Assembly (NCBI GenBank): GCA_013347225.1
Contig: CP054595.1
Span: forward strand, 806,001 to 870,000
DNA: 64,000 bases
Origin: Candidatus Accumulibacter similis
GTDB taxonomy: Bacteria; Pseudomonadota; Gammaproteobacteria; Burkholderiales; Rhodocyclaceae
Reading direction: 5' to 3'
Part shown: piece by piece, positions 9,069-17,476 of the stretch
Layout of the letters: every line of letters begins with the position of its first letter
Numbering within the stretch: the first letter of the stretch is position 1
Notes under the pieces: generated by a model
What the model was told of the DNA's origin: nothing
The model's input: only the letters and a program-made list of their open reading frames with translations
Database searches by the model: none
Position numbers and translations under genes: made by a program

Positions 9069-10321
9069 CAATCCTCACAAGTTAGCATATCAGCATATTG
9101 CGCGTTGGGCCTTGCGTCGACCGTGCTCCTGCGCCAAAATAGCTCTGTAACCAATTGTTTATAAAGGAGAAGCGCATGACGGACTGAATATGCGAATATA
9201 CTGGGTAGGCTCTCCAAGTATCTGTTTTCACAAGAGTTACTGCAAGTGGCTCGCCTCGACGCCAAACACTTCACCCGCTGCCGAACCCTCACCCTGCCAA
9301 CGGTCCTCAGTTTTCTGCTCTCCAGCGTCCACGCCGCCGTCCAGTCGGAACTCGATCAGTTCTTCGCCAACCTGCGCAATCGCGCCGACTCGGTTCGTGA
9401 GGTGACCGCCCAAGCCTTCTACCAGGCGCGTTACAAGATCAGTGCGCTGGTGTTCGGCGAGGTCAATCAGCACCTCATGGAACTGGTGGAGGAACACTTG
9501 TCGATCCCGCGCTGGAGAGGCTTGCGAGTGGTCGCGGCGGATGGCAGCGCGGTTCGCCTGACGATGATGAAGGACAACGTCCGGTCGATCGTCACGGGCG
9601 TGGCTTTCGGCCTCTACCTGCCGGGCATCGAGCTGTTTCTGAACTTCCGCCTGCATGGGCCTTTGTCCGATGAGCGTCAGATGTTCTTCGAGGCGATCGA
9701 TTGTCTGCGCTCCGACGATGTGCTCGTGATGGACCGCGGCTTTCCCTGTCGTTGGCTGGTGTCGGCGCTGACGGCACGTCACATCCCCTTCTGCATCCGC
9801 TGCGATTTGTCGCGAGGATTCAAGGTGGTACGCGAGTTCCTGCAGTCCGGTCGAAGCGAGCAGGTCGTCGTCTTGCGCGCGCCCAATGCCCGTGATGCCA
9901 AGGACTATGAATGCCCGGCCACGCCGACCACGGTTCGATTGGTACGGGTAGCGACACCGAACGGACGGGTACATGTGGTGATGACATCGCTCCTCGATCC
10001 AGTGACCTTTCCGGCCGCTGCGTTTGCCGGGCTGTACCACGGCCGCTGGCGAATCGAAGAGGCGTACAAACGGATCAAGCACCGGCTGCAACTGGAGCAT
10101 ACCTCCGGCTTGTCTTGGCATGCGGCGCGCCAGGATTTCGGCGCCAAGGCGGTCTTCTGCAACCTCAATGCACCGGCCGCCTCAAGCCCATCCTCGAGGA
10201 AATCGCGCTGAACCTCCAGAAGTTCGTCCCCAATCGCTCCCAACCTCGAAAACCGCAGCCGAAACCTCACCTCTCGCACGCTTACAAGTAGTAATGACAA
10301 TAGGCTAACTTTCGAGGATTG
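9069..10321 (+). mobile_element. IS4-family element, copy 1 (internally deleted)
   Basis: It is 1253 bp with imperfect inverted ends starting CAATCCTC and ending GAGGATTG, flanked by the direct repeat AGTCGGCTGC (9059-9068 and 10322-10331), a 10-bp target duplication. It is nearly identical to copy 2 (30537-31916, 1380 bp) but lacks exactly 127 bp in the transposase 3' region, between two copies of GCCGCCT. The copy is defective. Confidence 0.85.
9246..10211 (+). pseudogene. IS4-family transposase, truncated by 127-bp deletion
   Basis: The frame keeps the DDE core (Asp in VVAADGSAVRL, Asp in DVLVMDRGFPCRW, the YREK-like YHGRWRIEEAYKRIK) and is then broken after AVFCNLNAPA by the deletion, which shifts the frame so that the C-terminal 90 or so residues are replaced by SSPSSRKSR. 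As in copy 2, a ribosome binding site and ATG (9176) lie upstream, but that frame meets TGA at 9185-9187; the conserved frame continues only if one base is skipped. The product is probably not functional. Confidence 0.8.
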
Positions 10322-10331
10322 AGTCGGCTGC
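10322..10331. repeat. 10-bp target duplication, right copy (IS4 copy 1)
   Basis: AGTCGGCTGC, identical to 9059-9068. Copy 2 of the same element also has a 10-bp duplication. Confidence 0.85.
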
Positions 10332-10955
10332 CGGCAGCGCCGCGAATTCGAGTCGCCGGCCGCCAGGCATGCACAGCGACAGGCTTGGTCCGGAGTGGGT
10401 TGCAACGGGCGCTATCGTCGCGGGAACGAGAGTCACCGGCGGGGCGGCAACGACCGTTCCGCTTTCCTTCGCCAAACGTCGGTGCCAGTAACTCAGCGAT
10501 CCAGCCTTCAGCCCGTTCCGCGCACAATAGGCCTTCTGGCTCTCCCCACTCCCGCGCCAACCTGCTGCCTGCCCTCGCCAGTACGCTGCCACTTCGCCAG
10601 CCTTGCCCATCGCACTCTCCTGTGGAAACCTCGAGACAGTGCGGCAACTGGCACGGGATTGGTAGGTGGGCCAGCTGGACGCTTACCATGAAATCGCCTC
10701 AATAGCCGGAACAGCGACCGTCCAGGCTTGAATCAACGTCCCCGTGGGAGACACCAAGCTGCCGGTGCTGGCCTGCCGCAGGCTGACGCCATCCTACACT
10801 CACTGGCTGCTTCCCGCGGCACAGGGACCGGTCCAGCCGGAAAAATTGACATTCCGAGTCGAAAATGACCGCTGACGCTGACAGCTGATGGCTCCGCGTC
10901 AACGTGAGCTCCGGGGCAAGCTCGCCGCCCTTGGCTGATTGCCACAAGCGCAGGC

Positions 10956-11636
10956 TCACACCGCCTCGACAAACGTCGACGAATCGCCACGAGATGAGTT
11001 GACCGCCCGGCACACCTTGTAGGCGATCATGCCGTCATCCACGGCCGGTCGCAACAACGCGCGCAAGCCGCGTACATCTGCATTGTCCGGGTCCAGCCAC
11101 GCCCCGTAATCGCTGGCCCGCAGAATCACGGGCATTCGGTCGTGAATCGGCATCAGCACAGGGTTGGCGTCGGTCGTGATGATGCAGCACGTGTGAACCT
11201 CGTCGCCGGCAGGCGACACCCAACGCTCGGTGAGTCCGGCAAACCCGAACAAATCGCTCGCATCTTTCGGACGGATGAAGTACGGCTGCTTGACCGTGCG
11301 ACCGGCATCGGGTACCGCCTTCCACTCGTAGAAGCCGTTTGCCGGAACGATGCATCGCCAGCGCCGAAACGCAGCACGAAACGCTGGCTTCTCAGCGACG
11401 GTTTCACTACGCGCGTTGATGAGCCTGGCACCGATCGTGACGTCCTTGGCCCATGACGGGACCAGACCCCAGCGATAAGCGCTCGCCACTCGCTCCCCGT
11501 GCTGTCCGGGGTGAACAACCAACACCTTCATTGTCGGCGCGATGTTGTAGCGCGGCTCGAAATCGAACCCGTCATCGAGATCGAACTGCTCCCGAATGCG
11601 GGAAGCCGGGCCGTAGAGGGCATAGCGACCGCACAT
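10956..11636 (-). CDS. SRAP (SOS response-associated peptidase) family protein
   Basis: Started at the ATG at 11636, the protein has 226 residues and begins MCGRYALYG; Cys2 is exposed after Met removal. The longer open frame to 11651 would hide it. Other SRAP motifs are RYNIAPT (Asn and Pro), RLINARSETVAEKPAFR, RCIVPANGFYEWK (catalytic Glu) and IHDRMPVIL (catalytic His). SRAP proteins (HMCES/YedK) crosslink through Cys2 to abasic sites in single-stranded DNA, shielding them from strand breakage. It is followed on the other strand by the recombinase module. All key residues are present. Confidence 0.93.
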   Translation of the reverse strand: MCGRYALYGPASRIREQFDLDDGFDFEPRYNIAPTMKVLVVHPGQHGERVASAYRWGLVPSWAKDVTIGARLINARSETVAEKPAFRAAFRRWRCIVPANGFYEWKAVPDAGRTVKQPYFIRPKDASDLFGFAGLTERWVSPAGDEVHTCCIITTDANPVLMPIHDRMPVILRASDYGAWLDPDNADVRGLRALLRPAVDDGMIAYKVCRAVNSSRGDSSTFVEAV

Positions 11637-11773
11637 CTCAACACCCCGCACGCACGAGATTTCTCCTGTGAATTTCCGCTCTCTTGCTCACGCCTACTCC
11701 AAAACACCCAGCGCCGAAAACTCCGTGGTCATATCATCGTTGACGGTCTGGACCACCCGAAGGGAGGACAAAG

Positions 11774-11962
11774 ATGACCGCCCAACCCACTCTACCCGAA
11801 TCGATGTCGCCACGCGAGCGCGCCGCCGAGATCGCTCACCTTCTTGCCACCGCGGTCGCGCGGCTACACGCCAAGCGGCCCGTGCCGAGCGAAGTTTCTC
11901 TTGGCTTTTCGGCGCCCAAGCGCGTTCATAGGACTCCCTCACTGCCGGGAGTACCACGATGA
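11774..11962 (+). CDS. Small conserved protein of the recombinase module
   Basis: A 62-residue protein starting MTAQPTLPESMSPRERAAEI after GGGAGG, with one predicted helix (ERAAEIAHLLATAVARLHAK) and a basic, Pro-rich tail. Its TGA overlaps the ATG of the DUF2924 gene, and the next two genes overlap the same way, so all four are probably translated together. Small proteins of this type sit in front of DUF2924/recombinase pairs in proteobacterial mobile regions; function unknown. Confidence 0.6.
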   Translation: MTAQPTLPESMSPRERAAEIAHLLATAVARLHAKRPVPSEVSLGFSAPKRVHRTPSLPGVPR

Positions 11963-12396
11963 CATCGCCTTCCGTTGCCGCCCAGCTCGCGGCGCTTCCC
12001 GACATGCCGCTCGACCGGCTGTGGTCGCTGTGGGATCAACACTTCGCGTGCCGACCGCAGCGCGTCAATCGGCGTTACCTGGAAAGCCGCCTTGCCTATC
12101 GCCTCCAGGACGTCGCCTACGGCTGCCTGCCGAAAGTGATCAAGGAGCAACTCGCCGACTGCGGCGAGCGCCTGTCGAAGATCAAGGTCAGGCGCGGCGC
12201 CGCGGTCCGCCTGATGCCGGGCACCGTCCTGATCCGTGAATGGGACGAGCGCGAGTACCGCGTCACCGTCACCACCGACGGCCTGTACGAACTCGAGGGC
12301 CAACACTACAAGAGCCTGTCGGCCGCTGCCAAGGCGATCACCGGCACCCACTGGTCGGGGCCAGCGTTCTTCGGATTGAAGCAGGGGCGGCGATGA
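11959..12396 (+). CDS. DUF2924 domain protein
   Basis: The 145-residue protein contains the DUF2924 pattern: an N-terminal helix pair (LPDMPLDRLWSLWDQHF), NRRYLESRLAYRLQDVAYG, then GTVLIREWDEREYRVTV and the C-terminal segment YKSLSAAAKAITGTHWSGPAFFGL. That last part resembles the small nucleic-acid-associated fold of integrase-linked proteins. The gene is nearly always next to a large serine recombinase, and here its stop overlaps the recombinase start (ATGA). A role as recombinase partner or directionality factor is possible but is inference. Confidence 0.8.
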   Translation: MTSPSVAAQLAALPDMPLDRLWSLWDQHFACRPQRVNRRYLESRLAYRLQDVAYGCLPKVIKEQLADCGERLSKIKVRRGAAVRLMPGTVLIREWDEREYRVTVTTDGLYELEGQHYKSLSAAAKAITGTHWSGPAFFGLKQGRR

Positions 12397-13739
12397 ACAC
12401 CGTGGCCCCGAAACGCTGCGCGGTCTATTGTCGCGTGTCGACCGACGAACGGCTCGACCAATCGTTCAACTCCATCGACGCCCAAAGGGAGTCTGGCCTC
12501 GCCTACGTGGCTAGCCAGCGCGCAGAGGGGTGGATTGCCGTCCCCGACGATTACATCGATCCTGGCTTCTCCGGCGGCAACCTGGATCGGCCCGGGTTGA
12601 AGCGCCTGCTCGCGGACATCGGGACCGGCAAGATCGACATCGTCGTGGTCTACAAGATCGACCGCCTGACGCGGAGCCTGACCGACTTCTCCCGGCTGAT
12701 CGAAGTCTTCGAGCGCAACAAGGTGTCGTTCGTCGCTGTGACCCAGCAATTCAACACCACGACCTCGATGGGCCGGCTGATGCTGAACGTCCTGCTGTCC
12801 TTCGCGCAATTCGAGCGCGAAGTCACGAGCGAGCGCATTCGTGACAAGATCGCCGCCAGCAAGGCCAAGGGGATGTGGATGGGTGGGTCGTTGCCCTTGG
12901 GGTATGACGTGGAGAACCGGCTGCTCGTGGTCAATGAAGTCGAGGCCAGACTGGTCCGGCGCATCTTCAAGGATTTCACGCGTTGTCGATCGACCACCGA
13001 GATGGTTCGCTATCTCGCGGCCGAGGGCCAGACGACCAAGTCGGGGCGGCCTCTGACCAAGCAGACGCTCTACAAGATGATGCACAACCGCGTCTATCGG
13101 GGCGAGATCCCGCACAAGGGCCAGTACTACCCCGGCCAGCACCAGGCCATCATCGACCAGGATCTCTGGGACGCGGTCCACGCGATCCTCGCGGAGAACA
13201 ACCGCCAGCGGGCCTTGGCGACGCGCCAGCGCCGACAGCCACCGTCGTTGCTCCTGGGCATCTTCTTCACCCAGGACGGGGAAGGCTTCCAGCCTGCCTT
13301 TATGCGCAAGGCCAACGGCACCATGTATCGCTACTACGTGCCGATCCGCAAGGTGCGCTTCGGCGCCAGGGCCACGCGCGCCGGCCGGCTACCAGCGGAG
13401 CCCATCGAGCAACTGGTACTCGCGCAGGTTCATGCGGCGCTGAAGACACCGGAGATGGTCCAGGCGGTGTGCAACCGAGTCGCCGCGGAAAAGCTCAAAG
13501 TGACCGAGCCGGGGGTGGTTCTGGCGCTTCGCCAGCTCGGCGCCGTCTGGGAGCAACTCTTCGCGGCCGAGCGCCAGCGCATCGCCCAGTTGCTGATCGA
13601 ACGTGTCACGCTGCTCGACAATGGTATCGAGATCAGCTGGCGCGAGTCCGGCTGGTCGCAGTTCGTCGGCGAACTTCTGCCGGGAACGATCGGCGCGGAG
13701 TTGCGCGAACTCGTGGAGTCGGAGGAAGCCCTGGCATGA
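12393..13739 (+). CDS. Large serine recombinase
   Basis: 448 residues, ATG at 12393. The N-terminal resolvase domain has the nucleophilic Ser in AVYCRVSTDE and the conserved Arg of KIDRLTRS and FEREVTSERIRDKI. A recombinase domain follows (LPLGYDVENRLLVVNEVEA, VRRIFKDF, LYKMMHNRVYRGEI), then a zinc-ribbon-like part without clear cysteines and a C-terminal coiled region. Such enzymes integrate or excise mobile DNA by a 2-bp staggered cut with Ser-DNA intermediates. The product is intact. It lies in a four-gene overlapping operon, suggesting a self-contained mobile module; its att site is not identified. Confidence 0.93.
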   Translation: MNTVAPKRCAVYCRVSTDERLDQSFNSIDAQRESGLAYVASQRAEGWIAVPDDYIDPGFSGGNLDRPGLKRLLADIGTGKIDIVVVYKIDRLTRSLTDFSRLIEVFERNKVSFVAVTQQFNTTTSMGRLMLNVLLSFAQFEREVTSERIRDKIAASKAKGMWMGGSLPLGYDVENRLLVVNEVEARLVRRIFKDFTRCRSTTEMVRYLAAEGQTTKSGRPLTKQTLYKMMHNRVYRGEIPHKGQYYPGQHQAIIDQDLWDAVHAILAENNRQRALATRQRRQPPSLLLGIFFTQDGEGFQPAFMRKANGTMYRYYVPIRKVRFGARATRAGRLPAEPIEQLVLAQVHAALKTPEMVQAVCNRVAAEKLKVTEPGVVLALRQLGAVWEQLFAAERQRIAQLLIERVTLLDNGIEISWRESGWSQFVGELLPGTIGAELRELVESEEALA

Positions 13740-14161
13740 CACGGATCACTCAGATTGGCGACGCCATCCAGCGCCGGAAACCGAAGCTCACCACGGTCAT
13801 CCCGGTTCGCAACAAGCGCCACGGTGGCCGGAAGGTGGTGATCCCGGCGCGGGGGACCCCGGAAGCGCAAACGCCCGAGCACCACGAGCCGATCCTCAAT
13901 GCGCTGGCCCGCGCCTACCACTGGCAGCGATTGCTCGACGAGGGCCGGATGAGCAGCGAAGTGGAGATCGCGCGCCAAGATGGTCTGAACCAGAGTTCCG
14001 TCAACGAACTGCTTCGCCTGACGCTGCTGTCGCCAGCGATTGTCCGGGCGCTCCTCGCCGGCCGGCCACCCAAGACCCTGGCGCTGCGCTGGCTGAAAAA
14101 CCACGAGCTGCCGGCGGATTGGGAGGGGCAGCGGGAGGTGTTTGGGGCCTTTGATCATTAG
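13736..14161 (+). CDS. HTH-containing partner of the serine recombinase
   Basis: 141 residues starting at an ATG that overlaps the recombinase TGA. The N-terminus is basic (AIQRRKPKLTTVIPVRNKRH). The middle contains a ParB/sigma-like helix-turn-helix (SSEVEIARQDGLNQSSVNEL) followed by LLSPAIVRALLAGRPPKTL, which resembles the DNA-binding part of ParB/KorB-type proteins. It probably binds DNA near the recombination site or regulates the operon; this is inferred from context. Confidence 0.7.
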   Translation: MTRITQIGDAIQRRKPKLTTVIPVRNKRHGGRKVVIPARGTPEAQTPEHHEPILNALARAYHWQRLLDEGRMSSEVEIARQDGLNQSSVNELLRLTLLSPAIVRALLAGRPPKTLALRWLKNHELPADWEGQREVFGAFDH

Positions 14162-14183
14162 CCCTTGGTTTCTCCTGCACAAG

Positions 14184-14378
14184 GCTGATCGGACGATCAG
14201 CGCCCATCCTTGCATCGGGCAAAGCTGGGGAGTAGCATGTTTCTCGCTTGGAGTCTAGAGGCTCGCCGAGCCTCCCGAGGATCGGCACCGAGTTTCGCGA
14301 TGGTCGCGAGCAAGGCGGCGGACTGTTTCATTCCACCACTTTTGGTTTTCAACCGCTGACCCGAGGCTGATCGCCTCG
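14184..14378. repeat. Cluster of three perfect hairpins downstream of the recombinase
   Basis: Three perfect inverted repeats lie within 200 bp: GCTGATCG/CGATCAGC (14184-14201), GAGGCTC/GAGCCTC (14258-14274) and CGAGGC/GCCTCG (14362-14378). The string GGCTGATCG occurs in the first and third. They follow directly after the recombinase operon and could be a binding or recombination site, or simply transcription terminators. No T-tract follows them. Confidence 0.4.
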
Positions 14379-14446
14379 TATGGCGGACCGAGTGCGGGCA
14401 CCCCGACTACAGTTTATACAACAACACTTGGTTCGAGGAGGAGACG

Positions 14447-14944
14447 ATGAGAAGACAAGGATTGCGGGGCCGTGTGATAACCGCCTTGCTCTTGGCCCAG
14501 AGCTTTACCACTCCCGCGTGGTCTGCGACCGTCAATTACCGGGCTAGCGGATCGATACCGCTGACTGTCTCGGCCAACGATTTTCACGTCCGGATCGCAA
14601 TCCCTGAGCCAGCGGCCGTTGGCGACCCGATCGATTTCAGCAACGGCCCGTGGGGAAGTGATGGCGTCGTCACGCACAGTGGCGCGAGTTTCACCGTCGA
14701 CTGGTCCGGGCCTCTGGTGACCAGCGGCGGCCCCTATGACTTCGCATTCGAGTTCACCAGCGACCGGATACCTGTCGTGCCCGTTCCAGAAGCGTGGTGG
14801 ACACTCGACAGCCGACAGGTGGGCCCAAACTTCGGCAACTTGTTCGCTTTACAGGAGGTGACCCGTGAAGTGCCAGAGCCGTTGCCACTAGCTCTGTTGG
14901 CCATCCCCGTACTGATGATACTTCGGCGCCACGGCCGTTCTTAA
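14447..14944 (+). CDS. PEP-CTERM exosortase substrate protein
   Basis: 165 residues with a signal peptide (RGRVITALLLAQSF, cleavage near PAWSA) and a C-terminal PEP-CTERM sorting signal: VPEP, a hydrophobic segment (LALLAIPVLMIL) and the basic end RRHGRS. Such proteins are exported, cut by exosortase and anchored or released as envelope or extracellular-matrix material. The middle domain (SGSIPLTVSANDF, FTVDWSGPL, YDFAFEF) is a beta-rich repeat of unknown role. The start has GGAGGAG upstream. No exosortase gene is visible in this window. Confidence 0.85.
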   Translation: MRRQGLRGRVITALLLAQSFTTPAWSATVNYRASGSIPLTVSANDFHVRIAIPEPAAVGDPIDFSNGPWGSDGVVTHSGASFTVDWSGPLVTSGGPYDFAFEFTSDRIPVVPVPEAWWTLDSRQVGPNFGNLFALQEVTREVPEPLPLALLAIPVLMILRRHGRS

Positions 14945-15060
14945 AGCGCCTGAGAGATTGGTCCGAGGACAGTATGCTGCTCGCCGCCGATGGGCACAGC
15001 CGGGCCACAACTCGCGCCCTGGAGTTGCCCCTATCGGGTGGACAGGTTAGCGCTTGGTTT

Positions 15061-16023
15061 TCAAGCGGGTTGAGCCTCCTCGGGCGTAGGGTTATCCACG
15101 GCGCCGCCGCTGGCCCCTCTCAGGCCAGAGGCGAGCGGCGCGGTGGATAACCCGGGTTCTGGGCTGGCTGACTGCACAGAGTGGTGGTGTTTCTTTTCGT
15201 AGTTCATGGGTGACAGATAGCCGAGCGCGGAATGGCGCCGGCGCGGGTTGTACCAGCCTTCGATCCAGGTGAACACGGCCAGGCGAGCCTCGGTTTTGGT
15301 GCGGAAGGTGTTGTGGTCCAGCAGTTCGCATTCCAGACTGGCAAAGAAACTCTCCGCCATGGCGTTGTCGTAGGCATCGCCTACGGTGCCCATGGACGGC
15401 TGGATGCCCATTTCCCGGGAGCGCTTGCCGAAGGCCAGGGCGGAATACTGGCTGCCTTGGTCGCTGTGGTGGATCACCCCGTGGGGTTTGCGCGTGGCCA
15501 CGGCCATGTTGAGCGCCGAAAGCACGAGTTCCGTGCGCATATGCTCGCCGATGGACCAACCGACGACCCGCCGGCTGAACACGTCCAGCACCATGGCCAA
15601 ATAGATGAAGCCCTGCCAGGTCGGCACGTAGGTCATGTCGGCCACCCAAAGGCGATTGGGTGCGTCCGCCACGAACTGGCGCTTTACCAGATCGGGCGCC
15701 GGATCACGGTCCGGATCACGCCGGGTGGTGACCACGTAGCCACGGCGGCGGCTCACGCCCTGCAAGCCCGCCAGGCGCATCAGGCGGGCGACGCGCTTCT
15801 GGCTGACGGTCTCGCCTTGCTCCAGCAGTTCGGCCCGAACCCGGGGGCGGCCGTAGCTCCCGCCGGATTCCTTGTGGATCAGCCGGATACGCTCGGTCAG
15901 CACGGCATTCGCCACGGCGCGCGGGCTGGGCGCCCGCTGTCGCCAAGCATAGAAGCCGCTGACCGAGACACGCAGCACGCGGCACAGGGTACGCACGGGG
16001 AAGTCGGCCTGGCGCGCCATCAC
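15061..16023 (-). CDS. IS3-family transposase OrfB (rve integrase domain)
   Basis: 320 residues. An N-terminal HTH_21-type region (LCRVLRVSVSGFYAW, YGRPRVRAEL) is followed by the rve core: DDE motif with Asp in LWVADMTYVP, Asp in GVIHHSDQGSQY and Glu in AMAESFFASLE, then the Arg/Lys-rich end (YNPRRRHSALGYLSP). The start is GTG at 16023, overlapping the orfA stop; in this family OrfA and OrfB are usually joined by a -1 frameshift into the active OrfAB. Confidence 0.9.
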   Translation of the reverse strand: MMARQADFPVRTLCRVLRVSVSGFYAWRQRAPSPRAVANAVLTERIRLIHKESGGSYGRPRVRAELLEQGETVSQKRVARLMRLAGLQGVSRRRGYVVTTRRDPDRDPAPDLVKRQFVADAPNRLWVADMTYVPTWQGFIYLAMVLDVFSRRVVGWSIGEHMRTELVLSALNMAVATRKPHGVIHHSDQGSQYSALAFGKRSREMGIQPSMGTVGDAYDNAMAESFFASLECELLDHNTFRTKTEARLAVFTWIEGWYNPRRRHSALGYLSPMNYEKKHHHSVQSASPEPGLSTAPLASGLRGASGGAVDNPTPEEAQPA

Positions 16024-16343
16024 GAGTTCGAAGAGTTCGAGGTGGAACCTTCGCTCCTTCTGGCGAACCAGGCCGTAGCCTTTGCCAAGATGTCGCGCTC
16101 CATCTTCAGCTGCCGGTTCTCCCGGCGCAGCTTGGCCAGTTCAGCCCGCTCGGTACTGCTCAAGCCCTCCTTGCCAGGCAAGGGCTTGCCGGCGTCGCGG
16201 GCTGCTTGCGCCAGCCAATTGACAATGGTCTGGCTGGTCGGCCCGAACTCCCGAGACAACTCTTGCGGGCTTCGGCCAGCCTCGGCCAGTTCGACGATCT
16301 GTTGGCGAAATTCCGCCGGGTACGGTGGTCTGCTTTTCGGCAT
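16020..16343 (-). CDS. IS3-family OrfA (HTH protein)
   Basis: 107 residues with an HTH (PYPAEFRQQIVELAEAGR, SREFGPTSQTIVNWL) and a C-terminal leucine zipper (LAKLRRENRQLKMERDIL) as in IS3 OrfA proteins. It supplies the DNA-binding part of the transposase. Its TGA overlaps the orfB start region, consistent with coupled or frameshifted synthesis. Confidence 0.9.
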   Translation of the reverse strand: MPKSRPPYPAEFRQQIVELAEAGRSPQELSREFGPTSQTIVNWLAQAARDAGKPLPGKEGLSSTERAELAKLRRENRQLKMERDILAKATAWFARRSEGSTSNSSNS

Positions 16344-16397
16344 CTTGGACTCCTTGTTGCGTAAGCATCAGGTGTCCACCGAAAAGGGTCAACTCCA

Positions 16398-17476
16398 CCC
16401 CGCTTCCCCGTTCTCGATTGGTGCCGGCTGTGAAAGTCAAGACAGTTGTCGTCTGCAGCCATGCTGCCCTTGGCACACTTTGAGTCGCGCCGGGGGAATT
16501 TGGGTTGGCTGATTTCCGGTATGCCTTGAGGTAACGCCGCTCGCAGGGATCCAGTGGCGGGTGCGGCCGCTCCAGCCGACGGGGTTCGCGTTGCGGGGGC
16601 CCGGGTTGGTGCGCCTTGCCCGCCATCACGTGAAGTATGCCGCTATGGTGGTGCTCTTTGTTGGACCAGCGACGATGTCGCTGGCTTAGAGGCTAGCCTA
16701 CGCTAGGCTGTCGAAGCCGGAATTCAGGGGGATGCTTGGCGCTGCGAAAGAGGGCGTCGGCGCGAACGTTGTCGTTGGACATTCGCCCTCACCGCCAAGA
16801 GCCAGGGTACTACCCCGCTGGCGTCCTCCTGAGCCCGCCCAAGCCCTCCGGAATACCGACTTAGCTCGAAAGCACCGATTGAGTTCGCTTTTTCGCTGGG
16901 GTGGCGATGCAATTTCGCAACTGGTGGTCAAAAAACACAATAAAAACAACGACACCATCCTTGGGCTACCCGAAGCATAAATGGAGAAAAGAGAGGAATC
17001 GGAGCCGCTTTGGGCGCGAAAACGGGCCAGCGGCGCGGTAAGGAGCCAAAGCATCCCGGGAAAAATCTCGCGAAAACATGCGGTTATGGCGACAAAAAGC
17101 CCCGACCGAGAACGGAGGGGGCTTCGTGTCTGGTGGTGCATTCGCACCCTGGGCTACAACTCGCTATCGGTGCTGGAGAGTACTGGTGAGGGCGTCTGCG
17201 GGCGTGTGAGGCTGACGTGTGGTGATGAGGGCCGGCGGGGCGACGAACCACCTGTCTGACGCTGGGCGAAGCAATGTTCCAGACGCGGAAATCACAGGTG
17301 CTGAGGCGACGCCACGCGGCCGACCACGCCAGCAATGAATTTTCTTACCCACCAATCAGTGAGGATTGTAGGCTGATCCCGCCAGAAGCTGCAAATCCCA
17401 CCTCGTGCAATGCGAGGCTTGCGGACGCCAGTTCAATCCCAAACGCGGAATCGAACTCCGTTACGATTCAACCAAA
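16398..17476. other. Gene-poor stretch of about 1.1 kb
   Basis: No open frame here has a recognisable product. 16450-16630 looks like decayed IS or passenger DNA (reverse translation rich in Pro and Arg). A stem AAGCCCC/GGGGCTT at 17097-17124 could be a terminator, but no T-run follows. The adjacent GGTGCATTCGCACC at about 17133-17146 resembles the REP-like palindromes of beta- and gammaproteobacteria. The base composition drops towards 17300-17500, just before the unrecognised two-gene unit. Confidence 0.45.

Larger units (their letters stand above)
9027..10610 (-). pseudogene. tnpA: IS66 tnpA split by IS4-family insertion
   Basis: The 5' part (10610 down to 10322) reads MGKAGEVAAYWRGQAAGW, SQKAYCARNGLKAGSLSYW and then LCMPGGRRLEFAALPAA, the typical IS66 TnpA (Orf1) DNA-binding accessory protein. 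The IS4 element enters at codon 96-97. Joining across the element after removing one 10-bp duplication restores the frame with the residues WLRALCGERR and a TGA at 9029-9027 overlapping the tnpB start. The gene is inactive as it stands. Confidence 0.75.
6989..10686 (-). mobile_element. IS66-family element, interrupted by an IS4-family copy
   Basis: The left end begins GTAAGCGTCC at 6989 and the right end is its inverted counterpart ending at 10686 (GTAAGCGTCC read inward), the usual IS66 terminus. Inside are tnpC, tnpB and tnpA on the - strand, the normal IS66 trio. An IS4-family element (9069-10321) splits tnpA. The 8 bases flanking the ends (TGTAGGCA and CATGAAAT) do not match, so the expected 8-bp target duplication is absent, pointing to a deletion or rearrangement at one side after insertion. 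Confidence 0.8.
15020..16397 (-). mobile_element. IS3-family element, intact
   Basis: 1378 bp with inverted ends starting TGGAGTTG on both sides (left 15020, right ending 16397) and a 3-bp flank CCC on each side, the usual IS3 duplication length. It contains orfA and orfB on the - strand in overlapping frames. No deletion is visible, so the element could be active. Confidence 0.85.

Noticed and set aside
17094..17126. Rho-independent terminator
   Set aside because: The stem AAGCCCC/GGGGCTT is good but the loop is 14 bases and no T-run follows; recorded only within the gene-poor stretch.
17430..17470. T-loop-like string (GGAATCGAACTCC) as a possible tRNA
   Set aside because: The T-stem does not pair properly and no acceptor or anticodon stem could be built around it on either strand.
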